Below, one piece after another: positions 1 through 10,631 of a stretch of 64,000 bases of DNA. The stretch comes from Bin5 sp022821545 (GTDB taxonomy: Bacteria > Chloroflexota > Anaerolineae > Caldilineales > Caldilineaceae). Position 1 is the stretch's first letter; each line of letters begins with the position of its first letter. The DNA is taken from NCBI GenBank assembly GCA_963664085.2, contig CAXXLO010000002.1, positions 1,178,001 to 1,242,000 of the forward strand, in the 5' to 3' direction. The position numbers were made by a program, and so were the translations under genes. The notes beneath the pieces are model-generated. The model had not been told where the DNA came from, did no database searches, and worked only from the letters and a program-made list of their open reading frames with translations.

Positions 1-8
1 AAAGAGAT

Positions 9-836
9 ATGAAACTGATCGTTTTCAGCAAGATGCTCCAGGAAAAGAGTATCGCCGAACTGATCGAACTGGCGCAGAAGCACGGCTACGACGGCTATGA
101 CCTGGCGGTGCGGCCCGGCCATCCGGTCAACCCGGACAACGCGGCCGAAGCCCTGCCGGAGGCCCAGGCGCAGATGGAACAGGCCGGCCTGCAGATCGGC
201 ATGGTCACGGGCAACTTCGACCTGCTCACGGCCGACCACCCCCTGGCGGAACCGCTGCTGGCCGCAATGGACAGCGCCGACGTCAGGCTGCTCAAGCTGG
301 GCTACTTCAGGTTCGAGCCGCAGACGATGGACTACTGGGAGCAGGTGGACAGCGTGCGCCGGGCCTTCGCCGCCTGGGAAAGGCTGGCCAGCATCTACAA
401 CGTCAAGATCTGCTACCACACGCACTCCCACTACTGCATGGGCCTCAACGCCGCCGCCCTCATGCATCTGCTGCGCGACTTCAACCCCGCCTACCTGGGC
501 GCGTATCTGGACCCCGGCCACTTCGCGGTCGACGGCGAACCGTTCGACTTCGGCCTGGCGATGGCGCGCGAGCATCTGAGCATCCTCTCCGTAAAAGACG
601 TCCTCATCGAGCGTGTTGCCAAAAACGGCCACGGCGCGGCCAAAGCGCTCTGGGTCCCCGCCGGCGAAGGTATCGTCGACTGGACGGCCATATTCACCGA
701 ACTGCGCCGCATCAACTACGACGGCTTCCTCTCCATCCACTGCGAGTACGACATCGACGACGGCGAAGACTGGTTCGACACCTTCGTGCGCGAGGTGGCC
801 TTCTTCCGCAAGATGAGAGAGAACGGCGAGGAGTGA
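9..836 (+). CDS. Sugar phosphate isomerase/epimerase, TIM barrel
   Basis: A 275-aa protein of the xylose-isomerase-like TIM-barrel fold (AP endonuclease 2 family), probably a cytosolic sugar or sugar-acid isomerase/epimerase. Candidate metal and substrate ligands typical of the fold are visible: H137/H139 in CYHTHSH, D168 and H171 in YLDPGHF, K196-D197 in SVKDV and E247 near the C-terminus. The ATG at 9 follows a weak AAAGAG. It is one of four such paralogues here (others near 9.6, 15.0 and 61.3 kb). The exact substrate cannot be read from sequence. The defence genes start directly downstream, and another isomerase resumes at 9579. Confidence 0.85.
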   Translation: MKLIVFSKMLQEKSIAELIELAQKHGYDGYDLAVRPGHPVNPDNAAEALPEAQAQMEQAGLQIGMVTGNFDLLTADHPLAEPLLAAMDSADVRLLKLGYFRFEPQTMDYWEQVDSVRRAFAAWERLASIYNVKICYHTHSHYCMGLNAAALMHLLRDFNPAYLGAYLDPGHFAVDGEPFDFGLAMAREHLSILSVKDVLIERVAKNGHGAAKALWVPAGEGIVDWTAIFTELRRINYDGFLSIHCEYDIDDGEDWFDTFVREVAFFRKMRENGEE

Positions 837-881
837 GAGAGACTATCGCCCCTCATAGGTTAAGCAAGGAGGTTGAAGCGG

Positions 882-1861
882 ATGATAAAGAGTCTTAACG
901 TAAAAGGCCTGAACAACCGAATTGATGCCGACATGGAGTTCAATGAAGACCTGAACATAATTACCGGCAAGAATGGGTCGGGAAAGACCACCTTGCTGAA
1001 GCTTCTCTGGTACCTGATCAGCGGGAATCTTGAGCGGATTATCCCTGAAATTCCGTTTCAAAGTGTTTCAGTCACAACTGACTCCTTCTCCTTATCTTTA
1101 GTAAAAGAAACATCTGACGAGATCCTGGTGATCTCAAAATTTCCCGGAGAGGAAAAATCAGTAGAAAAAGCAGATGCTGAGATGGTGAACCTCATCTTCG
1201 TTGACCTAAGCAGCCCGATCGCACGCGCGATGAAAAAAAGTTTATTCTTTCCAACATTCAGAAGAATCGAAGGTGGTTTTCACGCGGGAAGTACCCCATC
1301 CTTTACCGAATTCGACATGCTCCAATTAGAAAAAGCATTGTCGGTGCTTTCAGATGATTTGTCGGTTCATGATCACAGATTCATTTCTTCAATCTCAACC
1401 AATGATATTGGCCAACTTCTGAAGCAGAAGTACGGCGATATCCATATAAGAATTAGTAATCTTCAATCAAAGGTCTTAGACGACATTTCACAGAAAATCC
1501 AGGTCTCCTCTGGTGGTGAGATAGAGTCTGCAACATCAAAGACCACTCCTTCTGTACTGAATGAGATTCAACAGCTTGCTGACGAACGAGACCGGTTGCG
1601 CAGGCCGTTTGTGGCGCTGTCTGAGCTTACGCAGAACATCTTACAATATCAGGCTATTCGAGTCAGCGGAAGGAGTGCCCACGAAGAAGGCGCGGACGGG
1701 ATTACTCTGGGAGAAAAAATAGGCGGGACAGCTCTTGATACAGTAGAGGAGGCTATCGCGTCTGATAAACTCTCCTCTGGAGAGAAGCAGATGCTGAGCT
1801 TATCTACGCCAAGTATCCTGACAAAGAGATTCCGTTGGGAGAGGATCGAGGAGCAAGTTAG
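882..1861 (+). pseudogene. ABC-type AAA ATPase, AriA/PARIS-like, with internal deletion
   Basis: An overcoming-lysogenization/AAA15-type ATPase. Walker A GKNGSGKTT lies at residues 29-37 and the ABC signature LSSGEKQ at about 297-303. The ATG at 882 has an ideal AAGGAGG nine bases upstream (a TTG at 873 lies inside that spacing). Just after the signature the reading frame runs into unrelated residues. In another frame, from about 1799, the sequence resumes LIYAKYPDKEI and ends EDRGAS with a stop at 1859-1861, which overlaps the GTG of the next gene as TAGTG. The Walker B/DEPE and H-switch segment expected between them, roughly 40-50 residues, is absent. I infer a deletion whose length is not a multiple of three, so the copy is probably inactive. 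GC is lower than in neighbouring genes, which fits transfer. Confidence 0.75.
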
Positions 1862-2640
1862 TGCCGACGCCGTCCCCCACGGTAGAGGAATTGGTCGCTG
1901 CGCTTCAACGATCCGCACTGCCAACGGTTGTTGTTGAAGGCCAAGAGGATATGCGCATCTATCGCTGGGTAGAGGCACGCCTCGGTAATCGAGCCGCGAA
2001 TGTACTGCCTACAGGTGGTAGAGACAAACTGTTATCTGTCTATGAACGAAGGCAAGAATTCTCCAACTTGCAAGTTGCGTTTGTCGCTGACAGGGATATG
2101 TGGCTGTTCTCTGGGATTCCGTCAGACTATGATGAGATCATTTGGACAGAGGGATATAGCATCGAAAATGACCTGTACGCAGGTGCTGAACTGGAGAAAC
2201 TTCTGGACGCCGAGGAGGCGCAGGAACATATTCAACTGCTTGATGCCATTGTCGAATGGTTTGCATTTGAAGTTGAAGAGTGTCTTGCGAACAGATCTTA
2301 TGAGGTCGCTCTTCACTGCAACCAAATTGTCCCGCTTGGACAAACACAGATAGACGAAAATTTCCGTAATAGCCGCGGCTTTCGCCCGCCTGGAGAAGAG
2401 ATCCATCGACAGATCAGAGAAGCATATCAGCTTCAACTACGAGGCAAGCAGCTTTTCGAAATGCTGGTCCGCTTTCTCAGCGCTCCTGACCGGGATAGCA
2501 AATATAGCTATGACAATCTACACGAGATGGCGTTCAAGATGACTCCTGCGCACCCATTGATGAGTCGATTGATACAGAAAATCGAGCGAACGATTGCGGA
2601 CCAGAAAACTTCACTGCAGCGCCCCAAACCATCGCAGTAG
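1861..2640 (+). CDS. DUF4435 protein, AriB/PARIS-like effector
   Basis: A 259-aa protein with the DUF4435 (Toprim-like) pattern: VVEGQED with E26 and D30, the DRD triad at 77-79, and the family motif TEGYSIENDL at 96-105. In PARIS systems an ABC ATPase (AriA) holds a DUF4435 nuclease (AriB) inactive until a phage anti-restriction protein is sensed; DUF4435 also occurs in other ATPase-paired loci. Here it starts with GTG and its first base is the last base of the upstream ATPase stop, so the two are translationally coupled. The effector itself looks intact while its partner is damaged, which would need to be tolerated if the protein is toxic when free. The family assignment is secure; the PARIS label is inference. 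Confidence 0.75.
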   Translation: MPTPSPTVEELVAALQRSALPTVVVEGQEDMRIYRWVEARLGNRAANVLPTGGRDKLLSVYERRQEFSNLQVAFVADRDMWLFSGIPSDYDEIIWTEGYSIENDLYAGAELEKLLDAEEAQEHIQLLDAIVEWFAFEVEECLANRSYEVALHCNQIVPLGQTQIDENFRNSRGFRPPGEEIHRQIREAYQLQLRGKQLFEMLVRFLSAPDRDSKYSYDNLHEMAFKMTPAHPLMSRLIQKIERTIADQKTSLQRPKPSQ

Positions 2641-2768
2641 ACAACAAAAGGGGATTATATACCAAAGCGCCACAACCCCATTGTTAAGCCCCTATCTCCT
2701 TTTTCCCAAAGGATTAACTATAGAGCCACTTACTTGTCAGTTTTAGTGACAACGAAAGAAGGCAAAAG
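2641..2768. other. Intergenic spacer before the restriction gene
   Basis: A 128-bp AT-rich spacer. It ends with GAAAGAAGG shortly upstream of the ATG at 2769, a plausible ribosome binding site. No hairpin terminator or clear promoter could be singled out. Confidence 0.4.
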
Positions 2769-5700
2769 ATGGAAGAGGTCAATGCACAAGAGGTCATCGA
2801 AGATGCGTTTCGAATTGTAGAAAAGATGAGTCCTCTCGCCACCGACGGGACATGGCTCGAAGACATCACCGTCGCGGCAGGCCCTCACATAAAGGAATGG
2901 GACATTGAACAGTGCCACCTCTGGTGGGACTGGCCTGAGCGGGCGTACCATTTCCCAGACACGACAAACGTGGACGTAGGAATCGATGTCGTCGCCATCC
3001 GCCGCAGCGACCGCCAGCATATCGCCATCCAGTGCAAATCTCGCCAACTGGACGAACACGGCAAGGGCGAACCTATCGCCAAAGATGAAACGGATAAGTT
3101 TGCCAGCGCGTCGTCCAATCCTGAATTTTGGGCTGAGCGATGGATTGTGACCAACGGAGACACCCCGTTGAGCAGCAACGCCTCAGCAGTCCTGTCAATG
3201 GCCGTCAGGCCTGTCAAGATGGTCAATATTGCCATCGACCTGCAACAGCAGCGGCAAACCCTCACACGCGAAGAGTGCCCACACTGTCTGCCAAACCCCG
3301 ACGGCGACCCCAGAATCCAGACCAAATCCTGTATGCAGGACGAAGTCGTTGCCGAGAGCGTCCGCATCCTCAAAGAACACGCACAAACCGAAAGCGGCGG
3401 CCTGCCCCGAGGCCAGGCGCGCGGCAAAATCATCCTTCCCTGCGGAACCGGTAAGACCCGTATATCGCTGCGCATCATCGAAGAGCTGACACCGAGAGGA
3501 GAACTGTCCATCGTCCTCTGCCCTTCCATCGCTCTTGTTGCCCAGATCAGGCGCGAATATCTTCAGCACACCGCAATTGGAGTCAGGGCGCTTGCTGTCT
3601 GCTCTGACGACACCGCCGCTTACAACCCCAAAAAGGAAGGGGTCAAGAACACCGCCAAAGACCCCACCGCCGACAACAGCTTCGTCAGCGCCTCCGAGGT
3701 AAAGGGCAAAGTAACAACCGACGCAGACGAAATCGCCGAATGGATCCGTCAGGGCGAAGGCGGCAGCGACATCAATGTAATCTTCGGTACCTACCAGAGC
3801 GGGGCTAAAGTCTCCCAAGCGCTTGCAATGGCCGCGGCCGAAGCCAGAGTGCTTGTCGCTGACGAAGCGCACAGGACAGCAGGCTTGCGCCGCAAACGCA
3901 CAGCCAAAACCGACCGGATTTCGCCTGAAGAGCAGCGTATTCGGGATTTCACACTCTGCCACGACAACAACGCCTTTCCGGCCACCTACCGCGTATATCA
4001 AACCGCAACGCCCCGCATATACGACACAAGCAAGACCCGCAGCGATAAAGCCAGCGATTGGATTGTCCGCTCCATGGACGACGAGACCGTCTTCGGCGTC
4101 GAACTTTACCGCAAGAGCTATGTCGAAGCCGTTCGCAACGGCTGGCTGTCCGATTATCGCATCATCGCAATGGCAGTCAATGATCCAACTGCCTACATTG
4201 AGGCCAACGAGCTGGCGGAAAATACCAAGAGCAAAGGCAAGAATGCTTTGACTTCAACCAACTACCTGCGCGGACTCGCCTTCGCCCTCGCCATGGGCGG
4301 CGCCACCCAGGACAAAGGCAACGGCGAAGTCGTCATCAAGTCCTGCATCGCGTTTATGAACACCGTTGATAAGTCGAAAAATATGGCTGCCGACTTGCAG
4401 ACCAACGCCGTACGCGACTGGGTAGAAAAGTGGCTGAGCGAAAACAGGGAAGACCAGCGCGCAGCCAACTACACGCTGGAGCACCTTGACGCAACCAGCA
4501 ACGTCACCACGCGCGAGAACGCAAAGCTGAGGCTTGCCGAAGCTGACGACCAGGAACCGCACGGTATCATCAATGTCGGCATTTTTGGTGAAGGAACTGA
4601 CTCCCCTTCTCTCAATGCTGTCGCCTTTCTCGAACCCAGAAAAAGTCCCATCGACGTCATCCAGGCCGTGGGGCGCGCCATGCGCACCGCACCGGGCAAA
4701 GACTTCGGCTATATCATCTGCCCCATTTTGATTCCTCCCAATGTAGACCCCGAACAGTGGCTGAGCAGCAGCGACATGGATGACGGATGGCAGGAACTGG
4801 GCCAGATTCTCCTCGCCCTGCGCGCCCATGACCAGAGAATCGAGGACGAGTTGGCAGACCTGCTCTATCTCTACATCCCAGAGCCTCCTGAAATAGAGCG
4901 CACCATCGTCGCCGTCGCCAGCGGAGAAGAAAAACGCATTCAGTACCGCCAGCACGACGGCCGTCCAGGCCAAGCGCAAGCGGCTGTCGAACGCGTACTC
5001 GACGGCAAAAGTACACTCGTCAAGGAGTTCGACCCCATCACTGAAATAAAGCCCGGCACCCAACCGGCAACCGAGCTCGCGCCACTGGCCACCGAGGAAG
5101 GAAACCCCTTACAGTATGGCGCAGTAGGCGATCTCCACAGCACAAATGAAGGGAGTATGCGGCTCATACGCGAAAAAGAGAATACAGGTTACACGCTCAA
5201 AGAGCCTTCGCTAATCGTTACCGGCAAGAAGAACGGAGACGGAACGATCGAGCTGCGCCAGGACGCCGTTGCCCGCACCAATCCGGCGTCCGATGGCACG
5301 CCCGGAACTGTCGACATCCGTAAAACCAAGGCCAAAGCCCAAAAGATGATCAACAATGGCGACGGCATTCGACTTCAAACAGGGGACAAAAAGAAAGCGC
5401 CCGGCAAAACAAAGGAAGAGAAGGCCGAACAGTCCGCAATGCAGATGCTTCTGCTGAGCGGAATGAGCGATTACGGCAACGCCATCAAGATGAACCTGCT
5501 CGCCAAGTCCGGTCTCAGCGACAACCGCATCTTGCGCGACTTGAACATCCTTGAATCCAGTGTCACCGAAGCCGCTTTCCACCTGCGCACCGACGGACTC
5601 TCAACCGCGCTCGACGAACACTTCGGGCTGGACAATCTGAATCCCAGCACACCAAAAAAGCAGGCCGACGGTAGCACCATTGCAACACTCCTGATGATGA

Positions 5701-6920
5701 ACGCCGCCATGTTGCACCAGCGCATCAGCGAGGGTCGCTGGCTCTCAGGCATTAGCCCCCTCGCCGCCATCAAAAACGATACCAATGTCGTCCGGCGCAT
5801 GAGCCGCGAGTGGGCCCGCATTATGTCGCACGACTTTCGCCCCATATTGGAGCCCGCTCTCGAAGCCATCTATGCCATCGAAGAAACCGGCAAAACTGGC
5901 GGCCTGGAACGTGCCCTACGCCACATCGCCGCCGAGGCCGAACGTATCGCCGACACGTACGCCGACATGGGCGCCGACCACGCCGGCCCCCTCTTCAACC
6001 GCGTCATGGGCAACCAGGCTAGCGACGGCGCCTATTTCACCCGCCCCACCGCCGCTTCAATCGCAGCCCGCCTCACCCTCGACGCCTGCGGCGACGTCGA
6101 CTGGTCCGATAACCGCGTATGGGAAGACCACAAAATAGTCGATCTCGCCTGCGGCAGCGGCACCCTCCTCGCTGCCATGCTGACCGAAATGAAGCGCAGA
6201 GCCAGCGCGCTGGGCGCGAGCAATGACTGTCTGGCAGAGTTACAGAAACTGGCGGTTGAAGACACCATCAAAGGCTTAGACATCAATCCAGTCTCGCTGC
6301 AATTGGCGGCATCGCAACTGACCACTGGAAACCAGGAAATCCGCTACCGTCGTATGGGCCTGCATCTCATGCCCTATGGCCCCCATCCCCATAACCCCAA
6401 GCGTGTCTCCGTCGGCACCCTTGAACTCTTGGGCCAGAGGGCCGTTATTCCGAGAGACAACGACTTGGGCCTTGCCGACGATGAAATTGTGTCGCGGCTC
6501 ACATGGAGTCCGTCCGATGACACCGAATTGGAAGATGCAGTCTCCGCCGTCAAGGACGCGCGTATCGTCATTATGAACCCGCCGTTTACCAACCGGGCCA
6601 AGATGGGTGAAAAATTTCCCAAGGAGACGCAACGCCTGATGCGTTCCCGCGCCGACATGATGGAGGAAATTCTGGTGGAAGCGGACCCCGACCTGTCTGA
6701 ATTCGTGGACAAGAATTCCATCCGTCCGCTTTTTGTGGCTCTTGCAGACCACGTACAAGATCGTCGCGATGGCGCGGTTTCGATGATCAACCCGACGATC
6801 GCCCTGTCCGCCACTTCAGGACTGAAGGAACGTCAAATGCTGGCGCAGCGTTTCCACATCCACACCGTGCTGACCTGCCACCAGCCCGGCAATATCAACA
6901 TGAGCCAGAATACAAACATC
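2769..6920 (+). pseudogene. Type ISP-like restriction-modification enzyme, 5' part (IS66-disrupted)
   Basis: The first 1384 codons of a single-polypeptide restriction-modification enzyme. Domain order matches type ISP enzymes (LlaGI/LlaBIII): an Mrr-like PD-(D/E)xK nuclease (GIDVVAI with D73; IQCK with Q88 and K90), an SF2 helicase (CGTGKT at 225-230, DEAH at 365-368, motif VI QAVGRAMR near 640), a coupler, then a gamma-type N6-adenine methyltransferase (DLACGSGTLL at 1125-1134, NPPF at 1270-1273). The gene is cut after codon 1384 by an IS66-family element at 6921-8447. The 3' part continues in the same frame from 8456. Removing the element and one copy of the 8-bp duplication restores one ORF of about 1726 codons. 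As it stands, translation ends a few residues into the IS, so the enzyme lacks its target recognition domain. Confidence 0.85.
6913..6920. repeat. Target-site duplication, left copy (CAAACATC)
   Basis: CAAACATC directly abuts the left IS66 end and is repeated at 8448-8455. Eight bases is the duplication size expected for the IS66 family. Confidence 0.9.
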
Positions 6921-8447
6921 GTAACTACTAAGCCTGATTGTTGTCAGGGATGAAGGGTTGGTCAAGGAAAGCGTTGTAGATGGCATCAATGGCGTTGAGG
7001 CCATGTTTACGCGCAGTGGAGATATAGGAGCGCAATGCACAGAAGATGTGTGCCCCGTCTTCAGTACGAAAGCAGCCGGAGACTTTCTGCTGGACTTTGA
7101 TCATGCGTACATCGCGTTCGACCAGGTTGTTGTCAAAAGGGATGCGGAAGTCATACATGAAGGCTAAGACGCCGGCTTTATGTCTGTGCAAGCGGTCAAG
7201 CAGGTTTTTGGGCGGCGCCTGTTTGGGTCGGCCGATCGGTTTGGGTTTTGTCTTTGGCGGGGAAGGGTTGGCGGCAAAACCCTGAGCAATGAGCGCATCG
7301 TACTCGGCCTCGTAGTAGGCCAAGCGGTGCGCGGGCAAGGCGGTGTGTCGTTGGGAGGTCGCCGCGACTTCGTCTTTGATGTCGCACAACAAGCGCTTCA
7401 TCTCTGCGGCCCATGCCTGGTCGTACTGTTCGACGATAAAGGCGAGGTCGCGCAGGTGATGGACGTTGCAGAAGCTATGCTGACAGTCGCTAAACTTGAG
7501 GTAAGAGCGCCAGTAATCATGCAGAGCAACGCCCTTGTAATGGGGCAAGATGCCTCCGGCTCGCATGCCGATATGCCCGCGTTTGTCATGGACGTGGTAC
7601 TGGGTCAGTTTTGCTGTGCTGGCCACGTGCAACCACCGCAACCGCCCTGCGACACGCATGCCGCTCTCATCGAAATGGACGACAGGCGCAGCAACCAGTT
7701 GTTGACGAATCTGTTCCAGACTCGCTTGCGTACGGCTGGCAAGTTGGCGGGCGGCCGCGAGGACGACCGGCTCAGAAGGCGCATCCCCGTAGAGCGCAGT
7801 CAGCAACTCCCTGATGCGCGCCAGAGGGATGAACTGTTGGCTGTAGAGGTAGCAGGCGAGTGCTTTCAGACGCAGACCATACTGGGTCGGCTAACTCACG
7901 TTGGCGGGAAACTCTCCCTTTACGCACACACCACAGCCAGGGCACTGCTTCACCTCTGCCTGATGCTCTGTCACTTCGATGCGGGCAGGCGGGATGTCGA
8001 ATACCTGCCGTTTCTCATGCCGCTGGGCAGCCACTGCCTCCAACTCTGTCTGGCAGTGCGGGCAATCCGTCAGCCGATGCACGATGACATGGTCCGGTTC
8101 CGCCACCTGCATCAAGGTCCGTCCTTTGTGCCCGCGTTGCCCCCCGCGCGGCCGCTGGCCAGAGCGGCGCAGACTCTTGCGTTTGCCTTTCTTCAAACCA
8201 TCGCTGCTCGGCGGCTTGCCGCTGTTGTGACTGTCTTTCGCCACTTGATCCTGCAACTGCTGAATCAACTCCTGTTGCTCAGTCATCTGCCGCTGCAAGA
8301 TCAGGATTACACCGATCAAGCTCTCCTGGTCTAATTGCTTTAGTTGCTCTCGGTCCAGCTGTTCCAGTTTGCTCATGCTTCTTACTCTACATCATCCAAG
8401 ACCAAACCCACATTAGCTCTGTTTCGTTACATAGGCTTAGTAGTTAC
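6921..8447 (-). mobile_element. IS66-family insertion sequence (ISBst12-like)
   Basis: A 1527-bp element with terminal inverted repeats starting GTAACTACTAAGCCT at both ends and flanked by the 8-bp direct repeat CAAACATC. It carries only the large tnpC-type transposase, on the minus strand, with no tnpA or tnpB, which fits the ISBst12-like subgroup. It interrupts the type ISP gene. Clean ends and a perfect duplication suggest a fairly recent insertion, but its transposase carries an amber stop, so it would need help in trans to move again. Confidence 0.92.
6928..8376 (-). pseudogene. IS66 transposase TnpC with in-frame amber stop
   Basis: Reads as one frame of about 482 codons on the minus strand, broken once by TAG at 7893-7891. 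The N-terminal part has a leucine-rich coiled coil and a zinc finger (CPHC and CPGCG). The C-terminal part has the DDE core: D in VHFDESG, D in LHDYW, E in NNLVERDVR. The residues either side of the stop (GEFPANVS and PTQYGLRLKALA) join as in normal IS66 transposases, so this is a single nonsense change rather than a frameshift. The ATG at 8376 begins MSKLEQLD. Activity would require readthrough. Confidence 0.88.
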
Positions 8448-8455
8448 CAAACATC
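8448..8455. repeat. Target-site duplication, right copy (CAAACATC)
   Basis: Second copy of the 8-bp duplication, immediately after the right inverted repeat that ends GGCTTAGTAGTTAC. Confidence 0.9.
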
Positions 8456-9484
8456 AACGAAAGCGTCGTCGTCATGTGTCGCCATCAGGGCGCCTCCAAG
8501 CCGCCCACCCGCTTCTTTCACCTGGACAGGATGCCGGTAAACGAAAATGAGGTTGAGGATTTGCACAACTGCCTGTTGGAATGCACGCAAGGGCAGATGT
8601 CGAACGGCTGGGGCGAAATATCGCACTGGCCCGCCGACCGCATGGAAGAGGGCGACTGGACACCGGCCATCTGGCGATCACCAGAACTGGCAGAAGCCGC
8701 GACCATTTTTGCCAATCACCCTGACTTGCGGGTAATTGCTGATGAACCTGGCCTGTCGGTTCACGCGACAGGCCAGGTTCTGCGCGGCTCATTCGAGCGC
8801 GCAGAACCCGGCACACCCGGTAGTTTCCCAATCCTGAAGTCGAAAGGGAGTGAAGGCCAACTGGTCATACGAAGTACGCCTGACGAATACTGGGTACCCA
8901 AAAAACGGGACGAAAACAAACGCCGACGAAACGGCGGCTCCTACCCCGAAGCGGACAAGATTCTTGAAAAGGCCGGATACCTGCTCATAACCGCTGGACA
9001 GGATAACAGCACTGCGCGTCTCACCGCCACCGCAGACGACGCCAAATATGTAGGAAATGGATGGATGCCAATCACCGGGCTGACCCCCGAAGAAGCAAAA
9101 GCAGCTGCAGTATTCATCAATTCAACCGTTGGGCGGCTACAATTGATGCGGAACCCTGGGAGGAAGATTTCATTCCCCACATACAGTGCGGCAGAGGGAG
9201 GTAATATCAGGATTCCCAATATCAGAGATGCCCGTATACGCCAGACTCTGGCCGCCTGCTGGGAGGACACCCAAATGATGGAAGTGCCCCAGTTTCGTGA
9301 CGGAGAGTGCGAAGTCCGCGTCCTCTGGGACAATGCCGTTTGCGAGGCGATGGGCTGGGATCCGGAAGAACTGGCCCGACTGAGAGAACTACTGAACAAC
9401 GAACCCCATGTCCGGGGACTCGGTTACAATCAGTATGCAGACGAAATTGAGGACAATAATTCTACGACAGACAATCAGGAGTAG
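8456..9484 (+). pseudogene. Type ISP-like restriction-modification enzyme, 3' part (target recognition domain)
   Basis: The continuation of the gene cut at 6920. The joined reading runs SQNTNI then NESVVVMCRHQG and onward to the stop at 9482-9484, giving about 342 further codons. It corresponds to the end of the methyltransferase and the target recognition domain, and includes a specificity-domain-like stretch (FINSTVGRLQLMRNPGRK). It has no start or ribosome binding site of its own; the in-frame ATG at 8474 is internal to the original protein. Any product from it would be only a detached specificity domain. Confidence 0.82.
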
Positions 9485-9578
9485 CGATTTCGACCGAGGC
9501 TCGAATCTTCAGATTTCCCTCTGGCATGGTACTTTGGCCCATAAACACCAAAATGAACAGAGTTGAAAGGAAACTCCC

Positions 9579-10400
9579 TTGCCATACCCCTACCCACTCG
9601 TATTCAGCACGCTCGGTTCGCCGAACTGGTCGCTTGAACGCGCCGCCGAGCAGGCCGTCGCCGACGGCTATGCCGGGCTGGAAGTCCGCATCCTAGACGG
9701 CCAGGTAATCGCCCCGGACCTGCCGGCCGAGCGCCGCGCCGCCATCCGCAGCCTGATGAAGCAGCACGGGCTGGTCATCGCCGGCATCGGCGCCTCCACC
9801 CGCTTCTCCTCGCCGGACGCCGACGACCGCGCCAAACATCTGGCCGACCTGCGCGCCTACCTTGCGCTGGCCAGCGACCTGGAGGCGCCGATTGTGCGCA
9901 CCTTCGGCGGCGGCCCTTCCGAGGGCCAGACCATGGATGATGTGATCGATCTGGTCGCCGCCAGCCTGGCTGAGGCCGCGCCCGACGCCGAGCGGCACGG
10001 CGTCACCATCTGCCTGGAGACCCACGACGCCTTCTGCCGCGGCCAGGAGGTTGCGGGCGTATTGCAACAGATCGATTCCCCCTGGGTAAAGGCGGTCTGG
10101 GACGTGCATCACCCCTACCGCATGGGCGAATCGACCGAGGATACCTGGGACTACATCGGCGCGCGCCTGGCCCATGTCCACATGAAGGACGCGCTGCGCA
10201 GAGAGGACGGCAGCTGGGAGTTGAAGCTGATGGGCGAGGGCGAAGTCCCCTGCCGCGAGATCATCCGCCTGCTCGCGGCGAAGGGTTACGACGGCTATAT
10301 CTGCGCCGAGTGGGAGAAGGCGTGGCACCCCGATATCGAGGAGCCGGAGGTCGCCCTGCCCCAGCACGCACAGGTTTTGCGCCAGTGGATGGCTGAGTGA
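9579..10400 (+). CDS. Sugar phosphate isomerase/epimerase, TIM barrel
   Basis: A 273-aa TIM-barrel isomerase/epimerase (xylose isomerase-like family). Visible fold markers are CLETHDAF, a conserved VWDVHHPY (metal-binding D and H), HVHMKDA and CAEWEK near the end. Translation starts at TTG 9579, with GAAAGGA about eight bases upstream; no in-frame ATG fits the conserved N-terminus PLVFSTLGSP. It belongs to the sugar catabolic background that brackets the defence genes: a paralogue ends at 836, and the two loci may once have been adjacent. The substrate is not identifiable; 3-keto-sugar or inosose-type compounds are typical of the family. Confidence 0.83.
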   Translation: MPYPYPLVFSTLGSPNWSLERAAEQAVADGYAGLEVRILDGQVIAPDLPAERRAAIRSLMKQHGLVIAGIGASTRFSSPDADDRAKHLADLRAYLALASDLEAPIVRTFGGGPSEGQTMDDVIDLVAASLAEAAPDAERHGVTICLETHDAFCRGQEVAGVLQQIDSPWVKAVWDVHHPYRMGESTEDTWDYIGARLAHVHMKDALRREDGSWELKLMGEGEVPCREIIRLLAAKGYDGYICAEWEKAWHPDIEEPEVALPQHAQVLRQWMAE

Positions 10401-10414
10401 GGATTCGACTCTTG

Positions 10415-10526
10415 ATGTAGAGCCCAAATGAGGCCAAGAGCTTAGGAATTGCAAAAGCGAACAAGACGCCAACGATTCTAAGATTCAGACCGTGCGAAAA
10501 GTCTTGGTCTCAAATTAGGCTTACAT
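10415..10526. repeat. Diverged ~100-bp direct repeat, left of helicase-nuclease gene
   Basis: This stretch aligns along its length with 13434-13547. Strong blocks are ATGTAGAgCCCAAAtGaG...GAGCTT at the start and TGCGAAAAgTCTTGGTcTC plus AAATT at the end (24 bases with two mismatches), with a weaker middle. The copies lie 15 bases after the isomerase stop and about 280 bases after the helicase stop, so they bracket that gene alone. Confidence 0.65.
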
Positions 10527-10631
10527 TAAATCAGGGCGTGTAAGTTTTGCTTCATGGGCGATTCATCTTAGAATAGAAAGGATGTACGCAAAGGCTCAAG
10601 TATCGTCAGAAAGCATATTGACGAGGTAAGA

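Noticed and set aside
873..1937. 354-aa single protein ending in RTANGCC
   Set aside because: The last ~45 residues are out of frame after the deletion and overlap the coupled DUF4435 gene; the native C-terminus is in another frame.
6928..7806. IS66 transposase as a separate 292-aa gene
   Set aside because: It has no start of its own; it continues the same frame as the upstream 161-aa part after one stop codon.
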